Both the position numbers and the translations under genes were made by a program. From assembly GCF_048128805.1 (NCBI RefSeq), contig NC_135998.1:28640992-28704991 (forward strand): a DNA stretch of 64,000 nucleotides, given 5' to 3'. This DNA is from Centroberyx gerrardi (taxonomy: Eukaryota; Chordata; Actinopteri; Beryciformes; Berycidae). How positions within the stretch are numbered: the first letter of the stretch is position 1; each line of letters begins with the position of its first letter. Below are positions 25,711 to 38,623 of the stretch, one piece after another. Under the pieces are notes generated by a model that saw only the letters and a program-made list of their open reading frames with translations, did no database searches and had not been told where the DNA came from.

Positions 25711-27276
25711 TGTTATTTTCAGTGACAGTGAGATATAAAGGATAAATACATTCATGTTACCAGTGAATCTACATATGCGTATGTAATTCAGTAGCTTAAT
25801 TGTACTTTTTTAAATCAGTAATTACTTTTCCCTAAGTATGGTTTGACTGAAGTGTTAAACTGTGCTACATTTTAAATCACATCCATTACAGAGTACACAT
25901 TTTGTAGGCTTTATATAAGCATTGCATCAGAAACTGGCCAGTCATAAATGTGGAGCCATTCACAGTGAAGGAGATAATTAGGTAAATGTTGGACATTTGG
26001 ACTCACAGTGCGATCATTTGGCTTCAGAAAAACTTGGATTATGCTGCACAAGCTGTATGGAGTAATTTTATGGTAATTTTTGGAACTCTAAAGAACCGGT
26101 CCCCACGGACTGGTGAACTAGGGGCAGCTGAGAATCAACTAACTCTTCCTCTACCACTGACTGGTAGCCCACAGAGGCGCAGAGAGCATTCTTCACTCTG
26201 TGAAAAGTGATACCAACAAAGTAAAATGCATCTGGAGGAATGAAATGGAATGTTATTTTCAGCTTAGAGAGTTTTTTTTCTGAGCTCAGGGGTACAGTCT
26301 GCCAAGGCTCCTTTTAATCCCTTTTCTCTGTGAATGTTAGCAGCCTGGTCTGACAGTAGCTCAAATTGTGTGTGACAGCATACTATGAACATCCTCAGGG
26401 CCAACAGGAAGTCGACTGCTTTGTCTCCCTCTTGCATTTAGGCGCTAAGTGGTGAGCTGATCGGGACACCTGTGATGGTGTGGGACGAGAGCTGCGAGCG
26501 AGGGTGAGCAGAAGGGTGAGCTGCTGGGGGATTCACAAGACAAAAGGTAACGATGGCAGAGACACCAGGAGAGCTGATTTGCCTGGCTGGAGGTGAGAGA
26601 GGAGGCCTTGGAAGAAAGTGGAAGGGTGCGGTCTGTTCCACCCTTCCTCCCAGTTAAGTACCTCTCTCAAATGCTTCACCTGAGAATTGCCAGCTAGGCT
26701 ATGCCGCACGCAGCACACGCTCACAATTGATAGCATTTTAATTGACTTTTAATTTTCAAAATTTATGAGCCATACAGAAGGGGGTTGTTTGCTGTTTTAT
26801 TTTGTTTTGCTGTGTTCATTTTGTTTGCTGTGTTCATTTCATTTAATGTTGATGGCATTTATTTAGAGTCTATTTATTCTTGAGTGCAGAGTATTTTGTG
26901 TGCTGTAAATCCCCCTTCTACCATTGCTTAGAATTATCTGTTATTTTCAAGAAACTGTTTCAGCCTTTGGAACTGTATATGGGGTCTGAGCAGAACTAAT
27001 TTGTGCATAGGAAATGTACACACATTTTGGTATTCATCAAACCTTTTGTAGCTCCGGTTTGTTCTTACGTCCAAACAAAATTTACACCTGACTCAGAGTA
27101 TGTGAATGCCTGTATTTTCTCAAATTATTACCTGGCATAAAGAAAACAATTTAAAGAAACTAACATTGTAAATTCCCAACTAATCTGGGCTCAGATGGGA
27201 GTGAGACATTTTCCTCCCGGTCAACCCACAGTCTGACGAAGTCTGCTCCCTTAAGCCCGTCAGCCAGTGAATAGTT

Positions 27277-27612
27277 TCAGCAGTGGCTCATGATGACACT
27301 GTCCCCATCTGGATCAATGCCAGAGACCAACACATCCCCAGTGATGGCAGTGATGCTCTCATCGGTATGGGAGAGCACACCAGTAGTTGCTCCCTGGCCT
27401 CCTCCCATGGCCCTGATGTTTCTTTGGTTATCTGCAATGTGCTTTTGAGTGAAGAGTTTTAAATCAAACAACTTTCTTTTAGCTTCTTGCACGATCTCTC
27501 GGGAGGATGTAACGACGTTCACCTGCTTCATGATCTCCTTCCATATCTCAGCTTTTAGTGGATCTATAATGCCACTGCTTCTGCTGTTCTCCTTTGCCTA
27601 ATATGACATTTC
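27277..27612 (-). pseudogene. PIF/Harbinger Myb/SANT-like accessory protein fragment
   Basis: Minus frame, open from before the ATG at 27531: IWKEIMKQVNVV, then KRKLFDLKLFTQKHIAD, then RAMGGGQGATTG and ITGDVLVSGI. This order matches the Myb/SANT-like domain of Harbinger accessory proteins and NAIF1-type host proteins. It ends without the downstream region. Probably a transposon relic rather than a host exon; no splice sites were found around it. Confidence 0.5.
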
Positions 27613-28303
27613 TGAGGCGGTGCAATTTATTTAATTAGTGATAATTAAGGTCCAGCAAACACACTTCCATTTACAAATGATTGGGATCCATCAACATACG
27701 CACGTGAATTCAACTGAAAACAGATGCTTCAGAACATTTGATGAAGGCGGCATAAGTTTTTAGTTACTAGTAGTGTACTATTTTAAGCGGAAATGTACAC
27801 ACAACTTTACGAACATATTGATACATGAGACCCATTGCACGCAGCCACTGGCACATCTACCTGCAAACCTGATGGGTTGTGTGGACCTCTGGAACTTAGA
27901 TGGATCTGAGGGCTCCAGATAAGAATGTACGATAGGTGCAGAGCCCACATGATAATGGGCTTGACACTAGGCAGAAGAAGAGTATGAGGCTTATAGGTCT
28001 AACTGGTCTCACTTGGACCAGGAGAGGCCTGAGGTAGCTGGTGGAGCACATGGAGTTGTGGAAGTGGAGGTTCTGAGGTTCTCTGTAGATGGTTCTTGGA
28101 CAGGCCACTCATCAGTCTGTGGTTGCCTGTGATGCAGAGGCACTGCTGACTGGCTACCCATTGCTCATTTACACCCTCCTGGAGGTCCCAGGAGGTCCCA
28201 GCCTCCCAGTCTCCGTCTCTTTTCTCTCTGCAGACTTTCTACTGCTAATCTGGATTTCATCATTGCCAAATAAAGACGAGTACACTTCTTCACTTCCTAA
28301 TTA

Positions 28304-28740
28304 TCACTTATATGAAGGCGAGACCCGGATGCGCCTGTTCTGACAGAGGGGAGATGGGACGTTTTCTGCCAGTTGAGGTGACCTGGTCACCAGGGAAAGC
28401 GGGAGGAGGGAGTGGAGGTGAATCATCCTCCAGCTCTGCCAGTAGGCCGAAAGAGTTAGACAGGGGCAACGTGTTCTTCCCCCAAGGGGTCGGGAAAGAG
28501 AGGGAGGGAAACCCTTCTCCTGCCCCTCACCACAGTCGCCCAGGAGATGGAGGCATTGGAGTTGGGACAAAGCATTGGGGTAGACCCAGGGATCAGCAGG
28601 TTCCAGACTGGCTAGACAAAGTTGGGAGGCTAGCTGGACTTGTCGCTGGAGGAGGTCCTCAATCAGTCTCTCTATAGACAGCAGTTCGGAACTGATCCAG
28701 GAGAGTTCACAGGCAGATGTCATATTGCTGTATAGAAGAT
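28304..28740 (-). pseudogene. Possible LINE ORF1 fragment
   Basis: A 139-codon minus frame begins with a Leu-rich helical stretch (SSELLSIERLIEDLLQRQVQL). In a shifted frame it continues with a piece like LPLSNSFGLLAELEDD, which resembles the ORF1/gag-like regions of fish retrotransposons. Weak assignment; could be chance in a G+C-rich patch. Confidence 0.3.
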
Positions 28741-29574
28741 AATGTTTTTAGCCAAGCGGGTAACTCAGTAGAGGTGAGTGGCTACCTGCCGGCTACCAGC
28801 TACTGCCAGCAGCGCTAGCTGGGAATCCAGAGTGGAGTTCAGGCAGCAAGGGACACAGGAGGCTGAAACAGAGGGGAAAGAGATTGACAGCAAAAGTGTC
28901 CAGAAGACAACAATGGGACAGGAGGCAACAGGATGGTGGTGGATGGCCACAGATTAAGACACAGAGCATTACTTACGTATGAGGGCTCCACAATAGCCCA
29001 CAGCGGTGTATGGACAGGAGTAGAACCAGTGCCAAGAGGGGATTTTACAGGGGACCGGATTTACCGGCATGGGCCCAGAGACTGGGCTCGCTGCGATGGA
29101 TCAGCCTTTGGTAAGCAGGGTAAGTTCACCATAGTCCCTTCCTGAAGGTTAGCGACCAGCTAATTAGCTAACGTAGTGACCGTAGTGACCGTAGTGATCA
29201 GGTTGAATAAAAGCAATGATGTTAAGAACCGACTAAAACCAATAAAAACCAGCAGGATCGGTTTGAAGAACAATAAACAGAAAAGTAATAAAATGCTAAA
29301 GGACTCCTGTAAAAACTCAACGACGAAATGACGTCAACAGGAGTAATGTGACTTTTAAGACGGTTAGCTAAAATATTGGTTAGTAATTTAGTTTCCACTG
29401 GAAGGAGAGAAACGGGTCTATATCAGGACTCATCCATGGGGGTCCCTATATTCGCGTGCTGGAAAAGTACTAGTAGTAAAATAAAAGAAACCTTTTTGTA
29501 CACCATAAGTTTCACTCATGGAAAGCGATAGACTGGACTTGATCAGAGGGAATTTTTAATATCTCAGTCATGAA

Positions 29575-29900
29575 GTGGCAGACAGCCCCCTTTGGGTCAT
29601 CTGGAGAAGTTATCATGCACACTCCTGGTTTGGAGATCCAGGAGTGACTCTTTCAGTGTTTTGTTTTCTTTAGCAAGACAAAGTTTGGTTTGCACTGTGG
29701 ACACATTCTCCTTCTTTAAATCATCAATCTCCTTTTGGCAGAACTCCAAGTTCTGTGTCAAATCCACAAGTTTACTGTTTGTCTCCACCAGCATGTCTAG
29801 TTTTTTGTTCATTTCAATCAATACATCATAACCCACCCTGATGATTTGCTCATCTTCGTTGTTGGGTGTTCTGATTTTCTTTCTTTTGATTCATTCTTTT
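29575..29900 (-). pseudogene. L1-like LINE ORF1 fragment (coiled coil)
   Basis: Minus frame with heptad-like Leu spacing (EMNKKLDMLVETNSKL, EFCQKEIDDLKKEN) ending ESLLDLQTRSVHDN, where L1 ORF1 proteins pass from coiled coil to the RNA-binding domain (typically LQ.RS.RDN). The rest of the element was not found. Confidence 0.55.
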
Positions 29901-32900
29901 TTGATTCATTCAGCATGTGGGGAGTGAGTGAATGGAATTGGACTGAAAGTGAATGTGACACTCTGTGTAACAGTCTCAAACCTGAGTATAATTGAGTTTC
30001 AGTGCTAAGAACTCCTGTAAAAGTTCAAATAATGTTGTCACCTTTTTTTCTACCAGCAACATATAGCATAGCGCTAGGATTAACGACAGATTTCTTTTTC
30101 TCTCTCTGCCTTGGGACTGTTACAAGTCTCTGCATTTTGGGTCACACACAGACTGGGTTTCATCTAGTTGCTTTTTCCATAACTGGCATTGATTCTTTGT
30201 TGTTTTTCAAAGCTTTAACAAACTTTTTGTAGTTTTGCCTGTTTTGCTGAGCATCTGGCTTCTGCTTTGCCATCATCAAAACTCTACCTGCCTTTATTTC
30301 CATTTTCCCTTCTGCCATTTGAGGACAGCTTTTTCAACTACTTTCGATTCATGCTACCGTTGGCTGGCCACATGTTTTTCCAGCATACTTTTTCTTATCT
30401 ATTTTTCTCACATCATTAGCCTTTCACTATACTTTATATTCCTTAAATGCTTTAACATTTGTCATTGTTCCCTTGGTGCTTTAGTGCCCTTTTTGCACAA
30501 TATTGCTCCATGGCAACAAGAAATGTTAGGGAGTTAGGGATGATGATTTTTGCTCTTGGTATATGGAGTCTATCAGGGAATGATTAGCCAGCCTAAATCT
30601 TCCAAAAATAAAACATTTTCTTTCTGGTGAAAATGTGTGTGCCGTGTAGTAATGTGAGTTGTCTCTGACCTCATAGATAACCTCATTTTTGCCAATTCCC
30701 TTTTAATTTCTCCCTTATTTTTCTGAACATGTCTCAATTTTTGTAGTTGTTCCTTGCTTCTGTGATATTTAAAGGTAGATTTTATTGCCTTTTCCTATTC
30801 TTTTCCTCTGCCCTCTACCTTCTTTGCCTCCTTTTCTTCTCTTGCCTCTCCAACCTCGCTGTCTAAGTGACTGTTAAATGGATGGTAATGTGTAGAGGAA
30901 GAGCCATAATATTGTGGACCAGAAATGACATTCTGGGTAATTGAGCATAACTTGCACTTTCACAAACAAACGATAAGACGTAGAGACAGACACACAGAGA
31001 CACATAAACACATACACTCATGCATGGAGGGAGCAAGGGAAGGAAAGGAAGCGTGGGAGACATGGGTAATTGAGCATTACTGTCCTTTCGGTAGTCATAG
31101 AAACCCTATCTCACAAGGGATTATGGTGTTTCAGAAAGCTAAGAAGTTCCAACAGCTCATTGCATGGTCACAGAAAGTCATTAGAGACGCTACAGTCAAG
31201 TGGAAGTTAATGTCAGCATGGGCCAAAAATAGAGCATGTTTTTTCTAATTCTCTATCAACTTAATTCTCTATCAACTTATGTACGTATAAAACCATCTGG
31301 TTAGTAACTCTTAATAATTGGAATTTGCATATAGGTGTACTTGCCCCTAACATTTCTACATGTTCCAAAACACAGGGTCTGATGCACTATCCCTTGTGAT
31401 AAGGGTGAGTGATTTTTTTTTTTTTTCAACTGGTGTCCCTTCTTTTCAGAATAAACTGGTAGTGGATGTGGCTACAAATACATGACACCCAGCGTCCACA
31501 GGGCGTACCCTGGCTTTACAGCCTCACTGTTCAGCCTTGGCTGGTAGTAAGCTTCTTACCCTCAGATGTCTCAACTACTATGTCTTTTTTGGCAGAGTGA
31601 CCTCCAAAGTAACCAAGAAAATACACATTGTATTGAACTAAAATACCAGGTGAGGTCTTAGGAACCTGTTGACTGTCTCTGGTGGCACAAAGTTGCTGAC
31701 CTTCATCTGCAGGCATTTCCCAGTTTCTCTCACCTTTCCTCTTGACTTGTGCTTATGCACAAAGCATTTTGGATGTATAAGGTTCTCTTAATGAGTAAAG
31801 AATTGTTTTCTGCTCATTTACTCTTAATTACTGCGTGTGTCAATGACAAGTGTGTCAACCATAGGAAAGGACATGTGGGGTCTTGAGCTGGGCACTGGAT
31901 GAGGTTTTGGGGTAATGCCAGAAAATCATAGGGTACTCTAACACTGAATCTAACTCTAGATAACTTCATATTCCACAATGCTTTCTAACTAAGCTTCTTC
32001 CTCTCTATACTTTTTCAGTTCACGTATGGTCCTTAGACTGAGAAACGTCCTCCTTGCAATGTATTTACTGTACTTTCAATTTCTATTTTTAATAAGGGTG
32101 TTGCTTTGTTTTATACAGGTTTGCTTTTGCCAAAATCAAGGCCTGTACTACCCTGTTGCAACTGTCCTACAATATCCCTAAGTTTACATTTTACTTTTGA
32201 GGCCCATTTTCACCCAGACCCACCTCCCCCTCCCTGGTATGGCTCCACATGTTTGATCTCTCTTGGGCTTTAGTGAAGAGGATAAACATGTTGGAAGTGA
32301 TTTTTCCATCGGCATCTCACTCTTCCACCATCTGCAATTGCCAGAAACTCTGAAAGCTTTAACTCCATTTGCACTAGAAGAACAGCGCCCTCTTCCTATT
32401 TTCTGCTGTACAGCAAAATCCCTTTGTGCCATAAAGCAATCCAGCAGATTTCCCTCCAAATCTGACCCAGTGGCACACAAAAATGCAATGTAGGGGCTAC
32501 CAATCTTCTCGCCGATGGTCTCGATTTTATGGTAATTATATGTATGTGTAATGTATGTGTCAACGTGGTAATGTTTTATTGATGTTAAAATGCTACATAC
32601 AGCACCTTTAAGATCTTCTTTCCCCTGGTAAGACATTGTGAGATTTCAAGCCATTTTCTGACATAAAAACAACAGGAAACTAGGTTCTTTGCACACCTGT
32701 ACCAGGAGACAGGTGTGTAGGAGAGGACTTGGAAGCCCACAGAACATGCAAAGACACTCATAGGCATAGACAACAGGCATATTTGCCTATTGCCAGTTCT
32801 GAGACCTTCGTCAGGCAATTCAGAAACGCACATATTCACACAGCTGGCCGGATCTACTGTACAGGGTGGAGAAGGTAAATGATGTGAACATGGTAATTTA

Positions 32901-33509
32901 CAGAGTCTGCACTTTATCATCATATACCATATACCTGGAGAGGAAACATTTATCCATTCATCTCTGTGTGGGGCAATTGTGGAATGATAGAAAGGGAGGT
33001 GTGTGTGTTTGTGTGTGTTGGAGGACAGAACTTAGATTTGGTCTCAACAATTTCCTTGGTCAAGTCGGAGATCATCATTGCAGGTCAAGATGGAGAGATG
33101 CTGGGTGTGTTTACATGCACACAGTATTCTGCACATCATATTCCTGTTAAGGTCGTTTTTGAAATAAGCATTTTATATTCATCTTCATATGCCATTCAAC
33201 AATATTACTTCATACATGAATAAACACAATATTCTTAATATTAACATATAAATTGAAACTACACATACCAGTCACAACAGCAGTCTGAAGCTTCTTTCCT
33301 TCCACTACTGTTCTTTTGGCTAGTAATGTGCTCTCCCTACTTGTAGTCATGCCCACGCCACAGTCACAGACTGTCAGTTATCTTCCAGTCTGCTCTTGCA
33401 GACTCAAGGGATATTCTCACCCAATTTCTCTACGGGGATCATCTTCGATTTTTCCCTGTGTGCAGACAAATAGGAGTGTAAGACTTCATTCATACATAAA
33501 ACATACAAT
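29901..33509. other. No gene seen
   Basis: T-rich DNA (30000-30900) and ordinary AT-rich DNA. A 15-bp ttctctatcaactta duplication lies at about 31247-31279. The probable MITE at 32190-32611 is the only element recognised. Confidence 0.45.
32190..32611 (-). mobile_element. Probable TTAA-type interspersed element
   Basis: The right end, read on the minus strand, is TTAAAGGTGCTGTATGTAGC (to 32611), a terminal motif of common fish MITEs. The interior resembles such an element by recognition only. The left boundary is a guess. Confidence 0.35.
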
Positions 33510-33740
33510 GGGTGGAAGGGAGGGAGACACCCTGGACAGATTACCAGTCCATCATAGGCACAGATAGACAACGCAAATAGACAATCACGCTCACATTCGT
33601 GGGCAATTCAGTCCACCTGACCTACATGTCTTTGGACTGAGGGAGAAAACCGAGGCAAACTCAGGGAGAACATGCAACCTCCACATAGAAAGTACCGGGG
33701 CCAGGAATTGAACCCTCCAGCCTGTCACCAAACAGTGGCA
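33510..33740 (-). mobile_element. tRNA-related SINE (fish type), degraded head
   Basis: On the minus strand: a box B (GGTTCAATTCC, 33704-33714), then a body with gcatgttctccctgagt, cagtccaaagacatgta and gatggactggtaatctgtcc, the layout of an abundant fish SINE. Box A is decayed. Confidence 0.6.
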
Positions 33741-33970
33741 TTAGCTGAGCTTCACAGTAGCGGACTAGCCACATGGCAGCAAAGCCACTATTAGCTTTAG
33801 CCACACCAGGTTAATCAGTGGACGAGGGGACAGAGTTAGCTGTGCAATATTAATGGGACTCACCTGGCTCGCTACACAGTCACCATGCTGTCTATTGAAG
33901 CTATCAGTTACCTGATGAACAAATTAGCCCACAGCTATCTTAGCCACAGCGTGTTTAATATTCCACCTAA

Positions 33971-34730
33971 ATGACTGCTGCAGTGAAACTCACTCCCATC
34001 ACAGAGACAAGGGACTCCGAGGCATGTCCATGTTCCTGTGGGAATAAGATCTCGTGCACACTCACAAAGCGTGTGTCATGTGTCTTGGGCTGCAACATGC
34101 CTGAAGCTCCCGGCTTGTACGGGGACTGTGCCCGCCTCATGGTAAAAAGCTTGTGCCGATGGCTAGCTCACCAAGTTAGCTTGTCGGACAGGGACCCTTT
34201 CTTGACGGTCATCTGGTTGCCCCAGCTAGCACCAGCTGGGGCAACCAGTTGGACGCTGTTAGGGGGCATAGAGCGCTTATAGCTGGTCTATGATGAAGAA
34301 GAGGAAGATGACAGGTCAGAGTTTCTCCTGTCTGAGGAGGAGCAGGAGGATGATAACTTGTTCATCCCGACGGCCCAGGTTGCCAACGCATCAGTATCCA
34401 CTGAAGGGGGGGATAGCACTGCAGCTTCCCCTACCCGGTGTATGGACACACAACATGTGTAAACGCACTGCAGAGAAGCTGAGCATCTTATGGCCCATGG
34501 TTATAGCAGAGACCACCAGATCCTGCTATGAAGGAAAGAAATTACCCCAAGCTAAGCGGGCAACAAGACGGCTCCTCCCCATCTTCCCGGAGGTGATGAA
34601 AGAGATCTCTCAGACAGAACTCCTACTCCAGCAAAGTTCCTATCCAAGGGGCAACCCTGGATTTCTAAGGCATGGAGAAGCTTGTCAAGCTGAGGGGTGG
34701 GTTTTAGGCAATTGGAACAATATTTAGCAC
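33971..34730 (+). pseudogene. DIRS-like (tyrosine-recombinase) retrotransposon gag relic
   Basis: Plus frames give a Cys-rich N-terminal part (CPCSCG, then CVLGCNMPEAP), an acidic region (DEEEEDD, SEEEQEDD), then VIAETTRSCYEGKKLPQAKR and LLPIFPEVMKEIS, a block recognised from gag-like proteins of fish DIRS elements. At least two frame changes and an early end show it is dead. Confidence 0.5.
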
Positions 34731-35093
34731 TGAAAAGCACTGAATAATTTGTTCAAAACTCATTTGAGTTAAATTACACATAATTTCACATACATTATAA
34801 TTTCACATTTTATCTATGTTCTCAGGGAAAAACCAAAACGGTGGAAAGCCTAAGTTGTTTTTTGTGTTAAATAAAACACTTCACATTCTGTTGTTACTGT
34901 AACTATAGGGCCCAAATGTCATCTGCTGGGTGGTTTCACGTTGAGTTGGGCCTCCCTTGCACTTGCCCCCTGGCACTAACAACTTTTCAGGGGGAAACCC
35001 TCACTGTGTTCTAATAAAAGCGTCCCCACTGGCGCATCCAGGCAGAAAGCCAAGGGCACAGTTGCACAGACTAAAATATTTGTTGCAAAAAAA

Positions 35094-35309
35094 ATGAAGC
35101 ACTTTACAACACCCCCAGAGAGAGCCATCGCTCTATTGGGGGTGAATCGTCATTTAAGTGCTGTCCTAGCGCAAGCAAGGGGCAAGGGCACAGTTCAAGC
35201 GACCATCCGACTGCTAGAGGGCACTGTTCCAGTGCCAATAGCCACCGCTCCAGTTGAGGAGAGGGGCTTGGGCAGCTTGTACTACATCAAGTTGGGTGAG
35301 AGGTGCTAG
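35094..35309 (+). pseudogene. Possible RT N-terminal fragment of the same DIRS-like element
   Basis: Plus frame with LLEGTVPVPIATAP then GLGSLYYIKLGE, which can be laid against the LL.KGA...VP......G.YS.YF.V.K start of DIRS/Gypsy RTs. It lies 360 bp after the gag relic in the same orientation. Weak by itself; context helps. Confidence 0.35.
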
Positions 35310-36233
35310 AGAAAGGGTATCAGATCCAATTCTATGTTGCAAGTTTTATGCCTTATGGCAGATCGCAAACCAATGTTTTTAGGTGCAAACATGTAGGCTA
35401 CACCACACAACTAACTTAATAGCTAACATATTATTGACTTTGGATCAATCATGACCAATCAATTGATCTTACAAACTCTTCTTCACTTACCTAATGTTAA
35501 TGTCTACCTGTGGTAAAATGATGCGAACAGACTTTGCTGCGAGGAGCTGGCTGAAAGTTTGGCCTGTTTATCCTAGCTATCTACACATCTCTCCTGCGCT
35601 GGCTTAGATCCTCAGTCTCTTTCCCTTCATGTCTGCGGACGGTAGGGATGGCATAAAAACGAACAGCTATAACTACTACAGCCGTGTATAACACAGGACA
35701 CCATCGCTATTTTGTAATAGATCCTAACGCAATAGAAACAGTAATAGGCAATAGGTAATAGATGACGCTAACAGTGGCTAGCTTCCTATTAGCGTTGCTG
35801 TCACTTATATTGACAGCTGCAGCGTGGTCAGCAAAACAATTGGTTCCCAAAGTTCACAAAAATGTTGTGGGCAAGGCCTATTTTACAAAAACTGCCATAA
35901 CTCATGAATGCTTTGTGCCATCAAAACCAAATGTTTTTTGGTGCACATGTGCAGGTAGTAAATCTGAGTAAAAATGCAAAATTTGGTGGTATTTTGCCAA
36001 TAGGTGGAGCAACAGAAATCTTTTAACTGTAAAAATCAATAACTCATCTGCCTTTAGTCCAATTCAGTTGAAACTGTGCACACGTCATTTTTGCAGAAAG
36101 CACCAACAGGATGTACCATGTCAGGATGTACCATGCAGAATGCAACAGCATTTGGCCGATATAGGTGATATTTGCTTGGACCCTGTCAATTGCCGCTTGC
36201 GGCTATATTTACTCTCCTTTTTGTTTGGAGACG

Positions 36234-36739
36234 TTAAAGGTATAATATGTAACATTTCCGCATTAAAATATCTAAAAACGACTAGACCTATGTTATATAT
36301 TTTGTTGAGTTGTGTACTTACATTATCCCAAATGTTTCCAACAATGTTCAAACCCAGAGAAATCGGTAATTTTATTCAAAGTAACGGAGCGTTTCATTTG
36401 ATCGCCTGTCAATGGCGTCATATCCCCTTTACTCCCTACCTTCCGGGGAAACACGGGAAACACCAGATGATACGTCAGAGAGTGAGGAAGGAAGTCGGCG
36501 AACTAGCTAGCTAGCCACTCTAGCCACTCTGTTGTTTTTTTCATTCTATTGTTTTTATTGCTCACTCGTGATAGATCACGATTATTCATTCCTGTTTGCT
36601 GCGCGTTCTGTCGCTGAAGCAGTCCCCGTAAAAAAACTCCCATGATCCCACGCTACTTCACGACATCATCAAACTACGTCTTTTGTTATTGTTTTGATTG
36701 AGAGACCCCTAGGGCAGAAATTACATAATGTGTGTTTAA
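36234..36739. mobile_element. TTAA-flanked MITE with ~27-bp TIRs
   Basis: Begins TTAAAGGTATAATATGTAAC and ends in the inverse of TTAAACACACATTATGTAAT, with imperfect TIRs and TTAA at both edges (36234-36237, 36736-36739). 506 bp, non-coding. The TTAA target suggests a piggyBac-like or related origin. Confidence 0.65.
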
Positions 36740-38202
36740 ATGTATCCAATAATTTTTTTCTGGATGACTGAACGCATTGGTGGTGAAGCCAATACCTGCA
36801 TAATTCTCTTATTCACCGGTGGTCTCATGCAGTGCCGATGGGTTGATTTTCTCTGGGGTAGCCCCAATAAAATACATTGAATATAAGGCAGGATTTTACC
36901 ATAAAACCATTTTTTTTTTTACCATACCAGTATTTTACCATAAAAAAGTATAATATACTGTAGATTTACACTATCAAACCAACCACTGAAGACAGAGACA
37001 GTTGAAAGTTGAGTAATGGTGTAATGATGGAAACATCTTGAGAAGGCTAAATGTAACATGTTTGTCTCTAGCGCTCTCTGCTGGTAGAGGCTGACTGCAC
37101 ATTCACTGGTGTGGTGATCATGACCCAAGAAATGACTTGGTCCTGCACAGACTGTTACTTGCTAATGAAATGTCTATAAAGAGTCACCAGTGCAACACCC
37201 ACTGCTATGATATGGGCACTACAGAATATATCCTTCCCATTCCATTCTCAACTTCACTGTGAATTTATAAGCCCCTCTATTTGTGTAGCATCATCAAATT
37301 CAGCAGGTTGGTGTGCTTGTAGTTGCATTTGTTGCAACACAGAGAACTTTTCCTCACATCTGTAAATGTGTATTGACCACATATATTTGATCTCATTCTC
37401 ATGTTACAATTGGCCGAGTTCAAGTATTGTTGGAGTTGCCACTGCAGGCTGGAATAGAAAGGAATTGAAGAGTTAGTTCTCAGATGTGAGCATTTACTTC
37501 CTGAAGCTCAACCAGGGAGAAGAGTCTGCAGAATAGTAATGTGAATCTCTCCCTCTGAGACCAATTCAATATGAATCTCAAAACAAGAAAGGTGTCTTTG
37601 AGCAAGTCATTGATTCTGTAAGATTGTAATTTGCATTCAATTCTTATCTGATCCAATTTGATCAGTGCCATGAAGAGCAATGTAGAGTTTACTTGTTATG
37701 GTGTCATTTTTGACAGGTTGAACTTGTGGTATTCAACACAAAAAAATTCATATAGTAATCAACATAATCCTGCTATTAAACAACGCTAGCATGACTATGT
37801 CATTAGCATTACATATACGCAATGCACCTGCATAAAATAACTGAAATTTCTGAACATTTGCACAGTTTACACAAATACCCAATACTTTAAAATAATTGAC
37901 ATTTCTCTGGTGCTTGACAACATAAAAGGAACACTAATGAAACACCAAGAGAGAAATCAATAGAAACAATTTTGTTTTTCCCGGTCAAAAGATGATGATG
38001 ATGATTTGTATGATTTGTTTACAACCCCCCGCCCACCCCCCCCTTCCTCCTCCTCTAGTTTGCAACCAGTCCCGTATGTTTGAATTACTGCAGCCATATC
38101 TTGCATAGCTGGCCTGGTATCCTAATTTAAATTGGATAACCGTTATAGCCCTAGTGCAAAATAGTCAGAGACACCCATGGCAGACAAATAGGAGTTCAAG
38201 AC

Positions 38203-38208
38203 TTTATT
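38203..38208 (-). other. cox5b copy A poly(A) signal AATAAA
   Basis: AATAAA on the minus strand about 415 nt downstream of the copy A stop, in the segment that is about 98% identical to the copy B 3' UTR. Confidence 0.6.
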
Positions 38209-38623
38209 GGTTCAATAAGAGGAAAAACTGGACCGAGTGTAACATTGTACAGTACATGTGTCAATGTAAACTGCAGTTGAATGGAAATGTTTAAAAGAAA
38301 CGATTGTGTCCCAGACCACATCTCATCCTTCTGTAAGTTTAAACAAAACAGGTAATGTAAAGCAAAGACTGATGAGGTTAGCGAGTAGATCAAGTACTAT
38401 GGTAGAACAAGACAAAGACCAATCAGACAAGGACTCGTAACTTAAGACCAGGAAGAATACAGAAGCCAAAATACTCTTCTTGGAGAATGTGGAGACTGAT
38501 AACATTACTGTCTGATCCTTCTTCATCTCACTCTAAAGGTAGCAGGAATATTTCAAAGAAGGTAACATTGTGTAGACAAACAGGTGTATGATAGATGTTT
38601 ATAATAATACAGGTGTGTATCTC

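Noticed and set aside
28304..28723. 139-codon minus frame as a host gene
   Set aside because: No splice context or known domain; retrotransposon ORF1 remnant is the better, still weak, reading.
38323..38526. 67-codon minus frame repeated almost unchanged at 46015-46218
   Set aside because: Both lie in the duplicated cox5b 3' UTR; similarity follows from duplication, not coding constraint.
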